Shown here in pieces: positions 7,376-16,115 of a stretch of DNA of 34,609 nucleotides (the stretch's first letter is position 1; every line of letters starts with the position of its first letter). The position numbers and the translations under genes are program-made. A model generated the notes under the pieces. That model saw nothing but the letters and a program-made list of their open reading frames with translations, was not told the DNA's origin and did not search any database. Source of the DNA: Gammaproteobacteria bacterium. Lineage in GTDB: Bacteria; Pseudomonadota; Gammaproteobacteria; Arenicellales; JAOTWM01. The DNA lies in NCBI GenBank assembly GCA_029862885.1, contig JAOTWM010000005.1, positions 1 through 34,609 of the forward strand, written 5' to 3'.

Positions 7376-8290
7376 GTGCCGTTAAGCAGGGTCGCCGATA
7401 ACGTGGTGCATCTTTCCAGCGCCGTGCGTCAAGTTTGGACGCATCCGGCCAACCGCGGGCTGCGGTCGCGGGCGATTCTACGGTACTTCGCTTGGCAGGC
7501 GTGGAAGCGGGTCGTCGGTGGCCCGGTGGATGTGAGCTATCATGGATTACGGTTGCGATGTTATGCGGACAGCCACTCCGCGAGCGCCGCCCTATACTTT
7601 TCCGGTCTACCGGAATACCGGGAAATGTCTTTTGTAGTTCAATATCTTCGTCCCGGAGATCGATTTCTCGATGTGGGTGCGAATATTGGAATCTATACGT
7701 TGCTGGCGACGACCAGGGTCGGTGCGGCCGGATACGTGCACGCCTTTGAGCCCGCTTATGTGCCGCTGCAGCGCCTGCGTGAAAACGTGGCTCTCAACAA
7801 TTTGAACAATGTGTCCGTACATGCTGCGGCCGTGGCTGAGTCAAATGGGAACCGGGAATTTGGATTCAGTGGTGACGACAGTACCGGCCGAATCCGTGGC
7901 GCTGCCGATCGTTCAATCGGTGGAGCCGAAGTGACCACCGTACGGCTCGACGATTATTTTGAAAACGAAAATTTCACCATGGCAAAATTCGATATTGAAG
8001 GCGCTGAGCCGCTGGCATTACGGGGTGCGGCGAAAATGCTGAGCAAAGGTAATCCGCCGGTCATACAGGTTGAGATGGATGGATATTGTAAGCGCTACGG
8101 AATCACTACGCCCGAGTTTATCAGCGAATTGTCCGACTTCGGATATTCAGTAGGAATCTACTGTCCATCGCGTTGTGCCGTAAGTTACACCAATGAACCA
8201 TGGAAGCATACCGCAGTGAATGTTCTGGCTGTTGCCGATTCGTATCGTAGTAAATTGGCGGCCCGCCTTTGTGCTGGCGATATGATCTAA
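7376..8290 (+). CDS. FkbM family methyltransferase
   Basis: A 304-aa SAM-dependent methyltransferase of the FkbM family, members of which O-methylate sugars, polyketides and other natural products. Motif I is FLDVGANIGIYTLLA, followed by HAFEPAYVPLQRLRENVALN (motif II) and FDIEGAEPLALRGA, the family's hallmark DIEGaE segment. The start is GTG at 7376, 21 bp after the stop of the PhyH remnant; the first in-frame ATG lies too far inside. No glycosyltransferase or polyketide gene is nearby, so its substrate is unknown. It may once have formed an operon with the truncated dioxygenase. Confidence 0.85.
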   Translation: MPLSRVADNVVHLSSAVRQVWTHPANRGLRSRAILRYFAWQAWKRVVGGPVDVSYHGLRLRCYADSHSASAALYFSGLPEYREMSFVVQYLRPGDRFLDVGANIGIYTLLATTRVGAAGYVHAFEPAYVPLQRLRENVALNNLNNVSVHAAAVAESNGNREFGFSGDDSTGRIRGAADRSIGGAEVTTVRLDDYFENENFTMAKFDIEGAEPLALRGAAKMLSKGNPPVIQVEMDGYCKRYGITTPEFISELSDFGYSVGIYCPSRCAVSYTNEPWKHTAVNVLAVADSYRSKLAARLCAGDMI

Positions 8291-8615
8291 ACAAGCCGGC
8301 TAGCTGCGGCTCGGCGCCGTGTGAGTCGTTGCGAATAATGTGCCACCAAGTGTTTGGTGCAATATATGTTCCCTGCATCCCCTATGCTGGCGTAGTCTTG
8401 GTAGCTGTGAAGCGATTATTGTCAATAATCGGGTCCGGTATATCGAACATTTGCGTTATCGGCCGATCCGGCGATGAACGGTTGTCGAGAGCCGATCACA
8501 CGGCATAATTGTCGCTCTGCGCGTGGCGGCTGTAGTGATTCAATCGTCTATAGTTTGTAACGACCTTTGTGGTGCTTAGCTGTTACTGACTTCGGGTAAA
8601 ACCGGTAGCACGAGA
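8291..8615. other. Intergenic region with an inverted repeat, no gene
   Basis: About 325 bp between the FkbM and PilZ genes. The 79-codon ORF beginning inside the FkbM gene (8269-8508) has no ribosome binding site and no recognisable protein pattern. The only clear structure is the inverted repeat at 8413-8431. Confidence 0.4.
8413..8431. repeat. Perfect 8-bp inverted repeat, candidate operator
   Basis: CGATTATT and AATAATCG are exact reverse complements around a GTC spacer. It lies about 185 bp upstream of the PilZ gene. The symmetry suits a dimeric DNA-binding protein, but I cannot assign one. Confidence 0.35.
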
Positions 8616-9041
8616 ATGATCCATTCCGATGACGTGAGACAATATCGCCGTCATGCAACCGACATTCCAATACTGCTCGGGGGGGCCGACGACGATGAAA
8701 CCTATTGTATGCAAAATATCAGCCAAGGAGGGCTCTGCTTCCAGGCGGCGAGACGCATCGAGCCGGGTACATCACTTCGTCTTCGCGTGCCAGTATGCCA
8801 GCCCAGTATGACAGTCGATGGCAAAGTCGTTTGGTCTCGACCAGCGGGTGGGATATATGAAACCGGGGTGCAATTTGATCATGCCGAATTGTTATCCAAG
8901 GCCTGGATGGTGGAGCAGGTACGCAGTATCGAAATCTACAAGTTCATAAAGACACATAATGAAGGCCGTGCCCTTAATGGTGAGCAGGCCGCCAGGGAGT
9001 GGTTGGCGAGTCGCCCGAATCTGACTCCTCCTGCTTCGTAA
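8616..9041 (+). CDS. PilZ domain protein (c-di-GMP receptor)
   Basis: A 141-aa single-domain PilZ protein, a cytoplasmic receptor for cyclic di-GMP. The first binding motif appears as RQYRRH (RxxxR) near residue 10 and the second as the NISQGGLCF segment (D/NxSxxG) near residue 39. The following beta-barrel strands (GTSLRLRVPV, VDGKVVWSRP, ETGVQFDH) fit the family. It lies 225 bp upstream of a diguanylate cyclase gene on the same strand, which suggests a local c-di-GMP circuit. The output partner is not evident. The C-terminal 50 residues are outside the domain and not recognised. Confidence 0.88.
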   Translation: MIHSDDVRQYRRHATDIPILLGGADDDETYCMQNISQGGLCFQAARRIEPGTSLRLRVPVCQPSMTVDGKVVWSRPAGGIYETGVQFDHAELLSKAWMVEQVRSIEIYKFIKTHNEGRALNGEQAAREWLASRPNLTPPAS

Positions 9042-9266
9042 TGAATTGATAAGAGATTCTGCAAAAAATTTTGATGTTCAGGATGTCCGGCGTGGCGACG
9101 TAGATTTGAGCACTCACCAGCGCGCAGTATGTCTGACATCGACGGCGGTTCACTATAGGCTCATATTTATCACCACTACGCTACTATAGAAATAAACAGT
9201 GATTTGTTTCCGAATTGTTCGTCGTCTCGGCGGCCTTGGTGAATTAACCGGGCGAGCCCAATCCCA

Positions 9267-10382
9267 ATGACGAGCGGTCGCAGTGTCGGGTCGGTGGGGG
9301 TGGATCGGGAAATTATTCAGCTACGCAGGGAGCTTTCCAGACTAAAGCGACAGGTGCGCGATAACGAAGCGATCTGGGCGGAATTTCGGCAACTCGAGAT
9401 CGATGCGGTCGGCGCGGAATCGTTACCGGCGCTAATTCATGGGATTTCCCATGGCCTTCGGCGGGCTTTTTCTCGCGTCGATGCGGTTGCCGTTGCGTGT
9501 ATCAATATCGACTATGAAGTGGCTAATATCGTTGATGAGAAAGATGGGCGTCATGATATTGGCGCGTGTTTTGAGATTATATCCGTGGATGAATTGCAGG
9601 AAATAATTCGTGACGAGACTAAGCCGTGGCTCGGCGTGTTTGATGATGCGCGCCACACACGACTGTTCCCGAATCAATCGAAGGTGCTGAAGTCTGTCGC
9701 ACTGGCGCCGCTGAATGTGGCGGGAGCATGCGTCGGCTGTCTTTGCCAAGGTAGCCGACACGAAAGCCATTTCAGTGAAGATACATCCACCGAACTGCTC
9801 GAGCATTTGGCGTCCACGCTGGCTCTGTGTATTCAAAATTCTGTAAACAAAGCGCGCTTGCAGCGTCACGGTCTGACCGATCCGCTAACGGGTGTAGCAA
9901 ATCGGCGCCTACTCATGCGCCGATTGCGTGAGGAAATGGACCGTTGTCGACGTTATGATCATCCGGTTAGTTGTATTATGCTGGACCTTGATTATTTTAA
10001 GCAGATTAACGACCGTTACGGACACACTGTTGGTGACCGGATGTTGGTGCAAGTTGCGGAAGCCCTTAAGCGCGGATTGCGTTCCAGCGATCTTTTGGCG
10101 CGTTACGGTGGTGAGGAGTTTGTGTTGTTACTGCCCGAGACTACCCAGGAGTTGGCTTTGGAGATCGCTAAGCGCCATCACCGGGAAATCGCTGGTCTGC
10201 AACTTCGCGATAATGATCACGGGAATATTTCGATTACGGCGTCATTTGGGGTGGCCGAACTGGTTGCTGCTGGGCATAGCGACATCGAAGATGCAGAAGT
10301 GTTGGTTAAGCAGGCCGACGCCGCAATGTATGCAGCAAAACGGGCGGGCCGGAACCGAATCGTAGCGGCGAATCGGGATTGA
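9267..10382 (+). CDS. Diguanylate cyclase with GAF/DUF484-like sensor domain
   Basis: A 371-aa GGDEF protein that makes cyclic di-GMP from two GTP. The order is a short coiled coil (residues 15-35), a DUF484/GAF-like sensory region (about 40-190) and a GGDEF domain beginning at DPLTGVANRR. The active-site signature is GGEEF, a functional variant of GGDEF, and the inhibitory I-site RxxD (RSSD) sits exactly five residues before it, so product inhibition is expected. There is no membrane segment, so the input signal should be cytoplasmic. No EAL or HD-GYP domain is present. It is paired with the PilZ gene upstream. Confidence 0.92.
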   Translation: MTSGRSVGSVGVDREIIQLRRELSRLKRQVRDNEAIWAEFRQLEIDAVGAESLPALIHGISHGLRRAFSRVDAVAVACINIDYEVANIVDEKDGRHDIGACFEIISVDELQEIIRDETKPWLGVFDDARHTRLFPNQSKVLKSVALAPLNVAGACVGCLCQGSRHESHFSEDTSTELLEHLASTLALCIQNSVNKARLQRHGLTDPLTGVANRRLLMRRLREEMDRCRRYDHPVSCIMLDLDYFKQINDRYGHTVGDRMLVQVAEALKRGLRSSDLLARYGGEEFVLLLPETTQELALEIAKRHHREIAGLQLRDNDHGNISITASFGVAELVAAGHSDIEDAEVLVKQADAAMYAAKRAGRNRIVAANRD

Positions 10383-10392
10383 TCGACCCTAA

Positions 10393-10659
10393 ATGACGTT
10401 GTACGGGTTGCGCGGCATTACCCATGGCGGTGCCAAAGTATTGACCGTCATGAGCCCCAGCGGCGCGCGTGCGGTGTGTGAGCGTATTGATTTCGGCGAC
10501 GATCTTATCGCCACGGGCGGTGACGGCCGCCTCACTTACTATTCGGAGCAACGCAGTGGTGCTCTTAACCATATCATCGAGGAGTATGGGATCATCGTGC
10601 TCAGCAAGGCTGACTGGGACCAAAAAAAAGCCGAATTGGGAGAGCGCATTTGGAGTTAG
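10393..10659 (+). CDS. Hypothetical 88-aa protein
   Basis: A short ORF starting 10 bp after the diguanylate cyclase stop. I do not recognise the product. It is a soluble mixed alpha/beta-looking sequence with no membrane segment and no cysteine cluster; the C-terminal half (LNHIIEEYGIIVLSKADWDQKK) looks like ordinary coding sequence. No clear ribosome binding site precedes the ATG. An overlapping 65-aa frame (10469-10666) is less plausible because of its composition. Confidence 0.45.
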   Translation: MTLYGLRGITHGGAKVLTVMSPSGARAVCERIDFGDDLIATGGDGRLTYYSEQRSGALNHIIEEYGIIVLSKADWDQKKAELGERIWS

Positions 10660-10775
10660 ATTGTGAATTAAAGTAATCCTCGGAGCCCTACACAGTCGCC
10701 GATAAATAGAGTACAGTTTATCATTCGGCCCGCGAACAACGGCGCGTAAATGCCGTTTCGAACCATCGTTGGGCG

Positions 10776-10794
10776 GATTTAAATTTCTTAAATC
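10776..10794. repeat. Inverted repeat upstream of the aor operon
   Basis: GATTTAA and TTAAATC are exact reverse complements around a 5-nt spacer, ending 21 bp before the ATG of the ferredoxin-subunit gene. A second, looser repeat AACGGC...GCCGTT lies about 40 bp upstream. The position suits an operator controlling the aldehyde oxidoreductase operon; no regulator gene is adjacent. Confidence 0.35.
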
Positions 10795-10815
10795 AATGTA
10801 ACTGCGAGACAGGTG

Positions 10816-11283
10816 ATGCAAAAGGCGCTACTAATCAATCCGGAGAAGTGTACGAGCTGTTTGCAATGCGAGCTGGCTTGTTCGTTTGAGCACGAGGGCG
10901 TGTTCAATCCCGCAAAATCAAGAATCAAAGTTTTTGAATTTGAACACGGCCGCCGCGCAATCCCTTATACCTGCACACAGTGCGACGAGGCGTGGTGTTT
11001 GCATGCGTGCCCAGTGGAGGCCATTACGATCAGTCCGAACACCGGCGCGAAAGAGGTAAACGACAATACCTGTGTTGGTTGCAAGGTTTGTACGATCGCC
11101 TGTCCCTTCGGGACCGTGAACTACAACGCGGATTCCGGAAAAGTTGCGAAATGCGATTTATGCGGCGGTGATCCGCAGTGCGCGGAAGCCTGTCCGACCG
11201 GCGCCATCACTTACGTGGATGCGAACTGGACGGGTTACGAACGCATGCTTGAATCCGCAGTGCGGGCTCATCCGGCAGCTTAG
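10816..11283 (+). CDS. aorA: AOR-associated 4[4Fe-4S] ferredoxin subunit (AorA-like)
   Basis: A 155-aa polyferredoxin with four cysteine clusters: CTSCLQCELAC, CTQCDEAWCLHACP, CVGCKVCTIACP and CDLCGGDPQCAEACP, enough for four [4Fe-4S] centres. Proteins of this type form the electron-transfer subunit of AOR complexes such as AorABC of Aromatoleum aromaticum, where chains of AorA link the catalytic AorB to the FAD subunit AorC. The track begins at GTG 10813, but the immediately following ATG (10816), with AGG in front, is the natural start. The gene is 31 bp upstream of the AOR large subunit and heads the four-gene operon. Confidence 0.88.
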   Translation: MQKALLINPEKCTSCLQCELACSFEHEGVFNPAKSRIKVFEFEHGRRAIPYTCTQCDEAWCLHACPVEAITISPNTGAKEVNDNTCVGCKVCTIACPFGTVNYNADSGKVAKCDLCGGDPQCAEACPTGAITYVDANWTGYERMLESAVRAHPAA

Positions 11284-11314
11284 AATTGAATGAAGAATCA
11301 GCGGAGTACTTAAA

Positions 11315-13138
11315 ATGAGTTGGCAACGTAAAATTCTCCGGGTCGATCTTTCCAAGGGTAGTGCCGAGATTGAACCGCTCAATATGGAGTGGGCACAACA
11401 ATTTCTCGGTGAACGCGGCCTCGCTACAAAGTATTTGATGGAAAGTATGGATCCGAAAACCGATGCGATGGATCCCGGCAATATCCTGATTTTCGCCACC
11501 GGACCACTGACCGGTACGATGTCGTCCACCAGCGGTCGATACGCGGTGGTGACCAAAGGGCCGCTGACCAATGCGATCGCTTGTTCTAACTCGGGCGGCA
11601 AATTCGGTGCCGAATTGAAGTTTGCGGGATACGACCTGCTCATTGTTCAAGGGAGGTCGCCGCAGCCGGTCTATCTGCATATCGACAATGATAACGTTGA
11701 AATCCTGCCGGCCGATGAATTGTGGGGCACGACAGTGTGGCACACCGAGGAGTGGCTCAAATCACGCCATCAAAATCCGTTATTGAAAGTGGCGTCGATC
11801 GGTGTGGCAGGGGAAAACGGCGTCCGTTTTGCGTGTATTGTCAACGATCTGCATCGTGCAGCCGGACGTTCCGGCGTTGGTGCGGTTATGGGTTCGAAAA
11901 ACCTCAAAGCCGTAGCCGTGCACGGTTCCGTCGGCGTCCGCGTCGATGATCCGCAGCGTTTTATGCAGGCCGTGAAGGACACCAAAGCGCTGCTATGGGA
12001 TAACGCGGGGCGACGGGAATTGACCGAACTCGGCACCAACGCAATGATTGACGCGATGCAGGAGTTCGGTGGCTTACCGACGCGTAATTTTCAGGAAGTA
12101 CAATTCGACGGTTACGACAAGATCGACCCTAATGCGATGACCACCCCCAACGAGCACGGCCATACCAATTTAATTACCAACAAAGCGTGCTTCGGGTGCA
12201 CCATCGCGTGTGGGCGGATCGCCCACATCGATCAAGAGCATTTTACGATTGTCAACCGCAAAGAATACTGGCACGCATCCGGAGGCTTGGAATACGAAAC
12301 CGCGTACGCATTTGGTCCGGTGGTGGGAGTTGATGATATCGATGCATTGACATTTGCAGGGTATCTAATGAATGAGCACGGAATGGACCCGATATCATTC
12401 GGCGTGACATTAGCCGCGGCAATGGAACTCTATGAAATGGGGGTTATTTCCGATAAGGATACCGATGGTGTGGCGCTTAATTTCGGTAATGCCGAAGCGT
12501 TGACGGTGATGGCCGAAAAGACCGGCAAATTCGAAGGATTCGGTCAAATTCTTGGTCTGGGCTCGAAACGTCTATGCGAGAAATATGGCCACCCGGAATT
12601 ATTCATGGGCGTTAAAGGCCAGGAATTCGCGGGCTACGATTCGCGTGCGTTGCAAGGAATGGGCTTGGGTTACGCTACCAGCAACCGGGGAGCGTGCCAC
12701 TTAAAGCACGATACATTCGCGGAGGACATGGAAGACCAAACCGGCAAGGGTAAGGCGGTGCCGTGCAAGGAATCCCAGGATCGCACCGCGGTGGTGGATT
12801 CGACGGGTTTGTGCCTGTTCACTACAGCGGCGTGGGGTGTCGAAGAATTTCAGCAGCAAATCGATGCGGCCTGTGAGGGCGATTGGAGCGTAGAGCGACT
12901 AGCGGCTACGGGCGAACGAATTTGGAACCTGGAGCGACAGTTTAATCTTGCGGCGGGGCTTTCGAAGGATGACGATACGCTGCCCAAGCGCTTACTGGAG
13001 GTACCCGCACCATCGGGCACCGCCAAAGGTAAAGTCAATCAGCTCGATATGATGCTCCCGGAATATTACGAGGCGCGCGGCTGGACGGCGGATGGGGTAC
13101 CTACCAAGGAGACCCTGCAAAGATTGGATCTTAGTTGA
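11315..13138 (+). CDS. aorB: Tungsten/molybdenum aldehyde:ferredoxin oxidoreductase
   Basis: A 607-aa catalytic subunit of the AOR family, about the standard length. It oxidises aldehydes to carboxylic acids, or can reduce acids in the reverse direction, using a bis-pyranopterin W (or Mo) cofactor and one [4Fe-4S] cluster. The cluster ligands are visible as C292, C295 and C299 in ACFGCTIACG and C500 in VVDSTGLC, the latter also being the pterin-binding DxxGLC motif. The N-terminal domain shows ATGPLTGT and SNSGGKFGAELKFAGYD, typical of the family. There is no signal peptide, so it is cytoplasmic. The ATG at 11315 follows GCGGAG. Metal choice cannot be read from the sequence. Confidence 0.93.
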   Translation: MSWQRKILRVDLSKGSAEIEPLNMEWAQQFLGERGLATKYLMESMDPKTDAMDPGNILIFATGPLTGTMSSTSGRYAVVTKGPLTNAIACSNSGGKFGAELKFAGYDLLIVQGRSPQPVYLHIDNDNVEILPADELWGTTVWHTEEWLKSRHQNPLLKVASIGVAGENGVRFACIVNDLHRAAGRSGVGAVMGSKNLKAVAVHGSVGVRVDDPQRFMQAVKDTKALLWDNAGRRELTELGTNAMIDAMQEFGGLPTRNFQEVQFDGYDKIDPNAMTTPNEHGHTNLITNKACFGCTIACGRIAHIDQEHFTIVNRKEYWHASGGLEYETAYAFGPVVGVDDIDALTFAGYLMNEHGMDPISFGVTLAAAMELYEMGVISDKDTDGVALNFGNAEALTVMAEKTGKFEGFGQILGLGSKRLCEKYGHPELFMGVKGQEFAGYDSRALQGMGLGYATSNRGACHLKHDTFAEDMEDQTGKGKAVPCKESQDRTAVVDSTGLCLFTTAAWGVEEFQQQIDAACEGDWSVERLAATGERIWNLERQFNLAAGLSKDDDTLPKRLLEVPAPSGTAKGKVNQLDMMLPEYYEARGWTADGVPTKETLQRLDLS

Positions 13139-13172
13139 GATAAGATTAACCAGTTATTGATTGGACAAAAGT

Positions 13173-14447
13173 ATGAACCACATCATTATCGGTGCGGGGC
13201 CCGCAGGAGTGATTGCGGCGGAGACGCTCCGCAGGCTCGATTCCGATGACAGTATCATCGTGATCGGCGATGAGGACGAAACGCCGTATTCGCGCATGGC
13301 CTTACCGTATTTGCTCGCTGAAAACATCGGCGAAGATGGAACTCATTTGCGCCACGGCGCCGATCATTATGCGGCTCACGGTATTCGAGTCCTAAAAGGC
13401 CGAGTTACTGCGGTTGATACCGGTGCTAAAAACGTGACGCTGGAGGGTGGCGATGCGTTATCGTACGACAAGTTGCTCATCGCTACCGGATCCCATGCGT
13501 CACGGCCACCGATCGCAGGCATGGATCTTCCTGGTATCGAAAATTGCTGGACCCTGGCCGATGCGCGCCGAATCGCCGAGCGCGCTAAGCCGGGCGCCAA
13601 AGTCGTATTGATGGGAGCCGGGTTTATCGGCTGTATTGTGCTCGAGGCGTTGGCAGCACGTAACGTAGAATTGACCGTAATCGAGATGGCCGATCGCATG
13701 CTCGCACGCATGATGGACGATGCTGGCGCGGAAATGATTAGACGTTGGTGCGAACAGAAAGGTGTTCGGGTGCTTATCGGAACCCGTGTCGAAAGCATCG
13801 ACAATGGTGAGGTTGGTCTGCGCATCAATATCGGCGGGGGCGAGCCGGTCGCAGCCGATCTTGTGGTATGTGCAACCGGCGTTGCGCCAAACGTCGGGTT
13901 CTTAGAAGGTAGCGGCATCAATACCGACCTCGGTGTCATCGTGGATGATCATCTGCAATCCAATGTTGCCGACGTCTATGCCGCCGGAGATGTGGCGCAG
14001 GGCCCGGATTTTTCCACTGGCCAATCCGAGATTCATGCGATTCAACCCACTGCTAGCGAGCATGCGCGTATCGCCGCTGCCAATATGGCCGGGCGGTCGA
14101 ATCGATTTGACGGCAGTTTGTCAATGAACGTGCTCAATACGCTGGGGTTGATCACAAGTTCGTTTGGTTTGTGGGACGGTATCGAAAACGGAGAGCGTGC
14201 GACCGTATTAGACAAGAAGCATTTTAAATACCTGCGGCTAGAGTTTGACGGCGATATCTTGGTGGGCGCGTTGGCGATCGGACTAACCCAGCACGTTGGC
14301 GTTTTGCGCGGTCTAATCCAAACCCGGGTCAAGCTTGGACACTGGAAGCGAGAATTGCTACGCGATCCGCATCAAGCCATGAGCGCTTATCTCGGCCGTA
14401 CTCAAGGGGATACGTCGCCGCTAGTCGGCGCCACCCGCGCGGCATGA
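13173..14447 (+). CDS. aorC: FAD/NAD(P)-dependent oxidoreductase (AorC-like)
   Basis: A 424-aa flavoprotein of the pyridine nucleotide-disulfide oxidoreductase fold. The FAD-binding GxGxxG is HIIIGAGPAGVIAAE at the N-terminus, the NAD(P)-binding fingerprint is VVLMGAGFIGCIVLEAL near residue 150, and the second FAD motif is VYAAGDVAQG near residue 270. In AorABC-type enzymes this subunit passes electrons from the ferredoxin subunit to NAD, so the complex can reduce NAD directly. I use the ATG at 13173 rather than the TTG at 13161. The C-terminal part resembles the extended domain of NADH oxidase and nitrite reductase-like relatives. Third gene of the operon. Confidence 0.88.
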   Translation: MNHIIIGAGPAGVIAAETLRRLDSDDSIIVIGDEDETPYSRMALPYLLAENIGEDGTHLRHGADHYAAHGIRVLKGRVTAVDTGAKNVTLEGGDALSYDKLLIATGSHASRPPIAGMDLPGIENCWTLADARRIAERAKPGAKVVLMGAGFIGCIVLEALAARNVELTVIEMADRMLARMMDDAGAEMIRRWCEQKGVRVLIGTRVESIDNGEVGLRINIGGGEPVAADLVVCATGVAPNVGFLEGSGINTDLGVIVDDHLQSNVADVYAAGDVAQGPDFSTGQSEIHAIQPTASEHARIAAANMAGRSNRFDGSLSMNVLNTLGLITSSFGLWDGIENGERATVLDKKHFKYLRLEFDGDILVGALAIGLTQHVGVLRGLIQTRVKLGHWKRELLRDPHQAMSAYLGRTQGDTSPLVGATRAA

Positions 14448-14469
14448 TCCGCGCTTGGTCGGCCGGCAG

Positions 14470-14721
14470 ATGAAAATCAAGGTGCGCACGACCGGCTTAT
14501 TAAGCGAATACTTGCCGCCAGGCAGCGACCGTAATGTGGCCGAGTTGGAAGTCGGCGACGGAACTACACCGATCGACGTATTAAAGCAATTAGGCATGCC
14601 GCTCGATGGCGCGTACTTGATGGCGGTCAACGGTCAGCTTGTGCCCAGTGCGGATCGCGCGGATTACCGCCTAGCGGAGGACGATAAATTGTCCATCATG
14701 CCGCCCCTAAAGGGCGGCTAG
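14470..14721 (+). CDS. MoaD/ThiS-like sulfur carrier protein
   Basis: An 83-aa beta-grasp protein ending in KGG, the diglycine tail that is thiocarboxylated in MoaD and ThiS. The body (DVLKQLGMPLDGAYLMAVNGQLVP and LAEDDKLSIMPPLKGG) fits the family, and the LSIMPPLKGG ending is typical of MoaD-like carriers found beside AOR genes. It is expected to donate sulfur for the dithiolene of the metal-pterin cofactor used by the AOR upstream. The ATG at 14470 is preferred over the TTG at 14455. It is the last gene of the aor operon, 22 bp after the flavoprotein gene. A matching MoeB/ThiF-like activating enzyme is not in the window. Confidence 0.85.
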   Translation: MKIKVRTTGLLSEYLPPGSDRNVAELEVGDGTTPIDVLKQLGMPLDGAYLMAVNGQLVPSADRADYRLAEDDKLSIMPPLKGG

Positions 14722-14747
14722 CCCGGCCCCTGCATAAGACCGTCGGA

Positions 14748-16115
14748 CTAACCGGTTGCCACCGGTGGTAATCCGGCTAGCGCCATCGCCAATTCCTGTT
14801 GATCGTAGGCCCGATCATTCAGATTACCGGCAAAGTAGTCCGAGTAGGCCTGCATATCAAAATGGCCGTGCCCACACAGATTAAACAGGATCGTTTCTGA
14901 TTTTCCTTCTTGTTTGCAGCGCTCTGCCTCATCGATAGCGGCTTTGACGGCATGGGTCGCTTCCGGTGCCGGCACGATACTTTCGGTGCGGCTGAATAAG
15001 ACCCCGGCTTCAAAACATTCGGTTTGGAGATAGGCGCGCGATTCAATCAATCCGAGTTCTTGCGCGTGGCTTACAATCGGCGCCATGCCGTGATAACGCA
15101 ACCCACCGGCGTGGAATCCCGATGGCACGAATGCCGATCCCAGGGTGTGCATCTTTGTCAGTGGCGTCTGCTTGGCAGTGTCGCCGAAATCGTAGGCGTA
15201 TTTGCCCTTCGTTAGTGTCGGGCACGCTGCCGGTTCCACCGCGATAACGCGAACCGATTTGCCGCCACGTAATTGATTTCCTATAAACGGCAGCGCCAGT
15301 CCCGAAAAATTGCTGCCACCACCGGTGCAGCCGATTACGATATCCGGGTAATCTTCCGCAAGGCCGAGTTGTTCCTCGGCTTCCTGGCCGATAACCGTTT
15401 GGTGCATGAGCACATGATTGAGTACGCTGCCCAACGCGTAGTTCGTGTCTTCACGTTGTGCGGCTTGCTCCACGGCTTCGCTGATCGCGATGCCTAGGCT
15501 GCCGGTACTTTCCGGGTTCTGTTCGAGAATGGCACGGCCGGCGGCGGTCTCTTCGCTAGGACTCGCCGTGCAGGTCGCACCATAGACTTCCATCATCGCT
15601 TTGCGATACGGTTTTTGTTGGAAGCTGACTTTCACCATAAAAACTTTAACTTCAAGACCGAACAGTGTACCGGCGTAGGCCAGCGACGACCCCCACTGAC
15701 CAGCGCCGGTTTCAGTCGTCAGTCGGTCGATTCCGGCCTCTTTGTTATAAAACGCTTGGGCAACGGCTGTGTTGGGTTTGTGGCTGCCCGTGGGGCTCAC
15801 GCCCTCGTACTTATAGTAAATGCGCGCCGGTGTCTGCAGTGCTTCTTCGAGGCGCCGGGCCCGATACAAAGGCGTTGGCCGCCACAGGCGGTAGACGTCG
15901 CGCACCGGTCGCGGAATATCGATGTATCGTTCAGTGCTGACTTCCTGGCCGATTAACTCCATCGGGAATAACGGTGCTAGATCGTCCGGTCCTATCGGGT
16001 TGAGTGTCCCCGGGTGTAAGACCGGGGGCAATGGCTCTGGCAGATCGGCCTGAATGTTGTACCACGCCGTGGGGATATTCGACTCATCCAGCAGATACTT
16101 AACGGTATCGGTCAT
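14748..16115 (-). CDS. trpB: TrpB2-type tryptophan synthase beta-like enzyme
   Basis: A 455-aa PLP enzyme of the TrpB2 (TrpB-like) branch, longer than classical TrpB. The PLP lysine is K113 in TGSHKPNTA, and the phosphate-binding loop is the glycine-rich [15 protein letters not shown]. The long N-terminal extension ([20 protein letters not shown]) is characteristic of TrpB2. TrpB2 condenses indole with serine, or salvages free indole, without needing TrpA. No trpA or other trp gene is adjacent. I take the start at 16115 (MTDTVKYLL) where the family N-terminus begins, with GGAG upstream. It runs convergently with the aor operon, 26 bp from it. Confidence 0.9.
   Translation of the reverse strand: MTDTVKYLLDESNIPTAWYNIQADLPEPLPPVLHPGTLNPIGPDDLAPLFPMELIGQEVSTERYIDIPRPVRDVYRLWRPTPLYRARRLEEALQTPARIYYKYEGVSPTGSHKPNTAVAQAFYNKEAGIDRLTTETGAGQWGSSLAYAGTLFGLEVKVFMVKVSFQQKPYRKAMMEVYGATCTASPSEETAAGRAILEQNPESTGSLGIAISEAVEQAAQREDTNYALGSVLNHVLMHQTVIGQEAEEQLGLAEDYPDIVIGCTGGGSNFSGLALPFIGNQLRGGKSVRVIAVEPAACPTLTKGKYAYDFGDTAKQTPLTKMHTLGSAFVPSGFHAGGLRYHGMAPIVSHAQELGLIESRAYLQTECFEAGVLFSRTESIVPAPEATHAVKAAIDEAERCKQEGKSETILFNLCGHGHFDMQAYSDYFAGNLNDRAYDQQELAMALAGLPPVATG

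Noticed and set aside
8269-8508. 79-aa ORF after the FkbM gene
   Set aside because: It begins inside the FkbM gene, has no ribosome binding site and no recognisable features.
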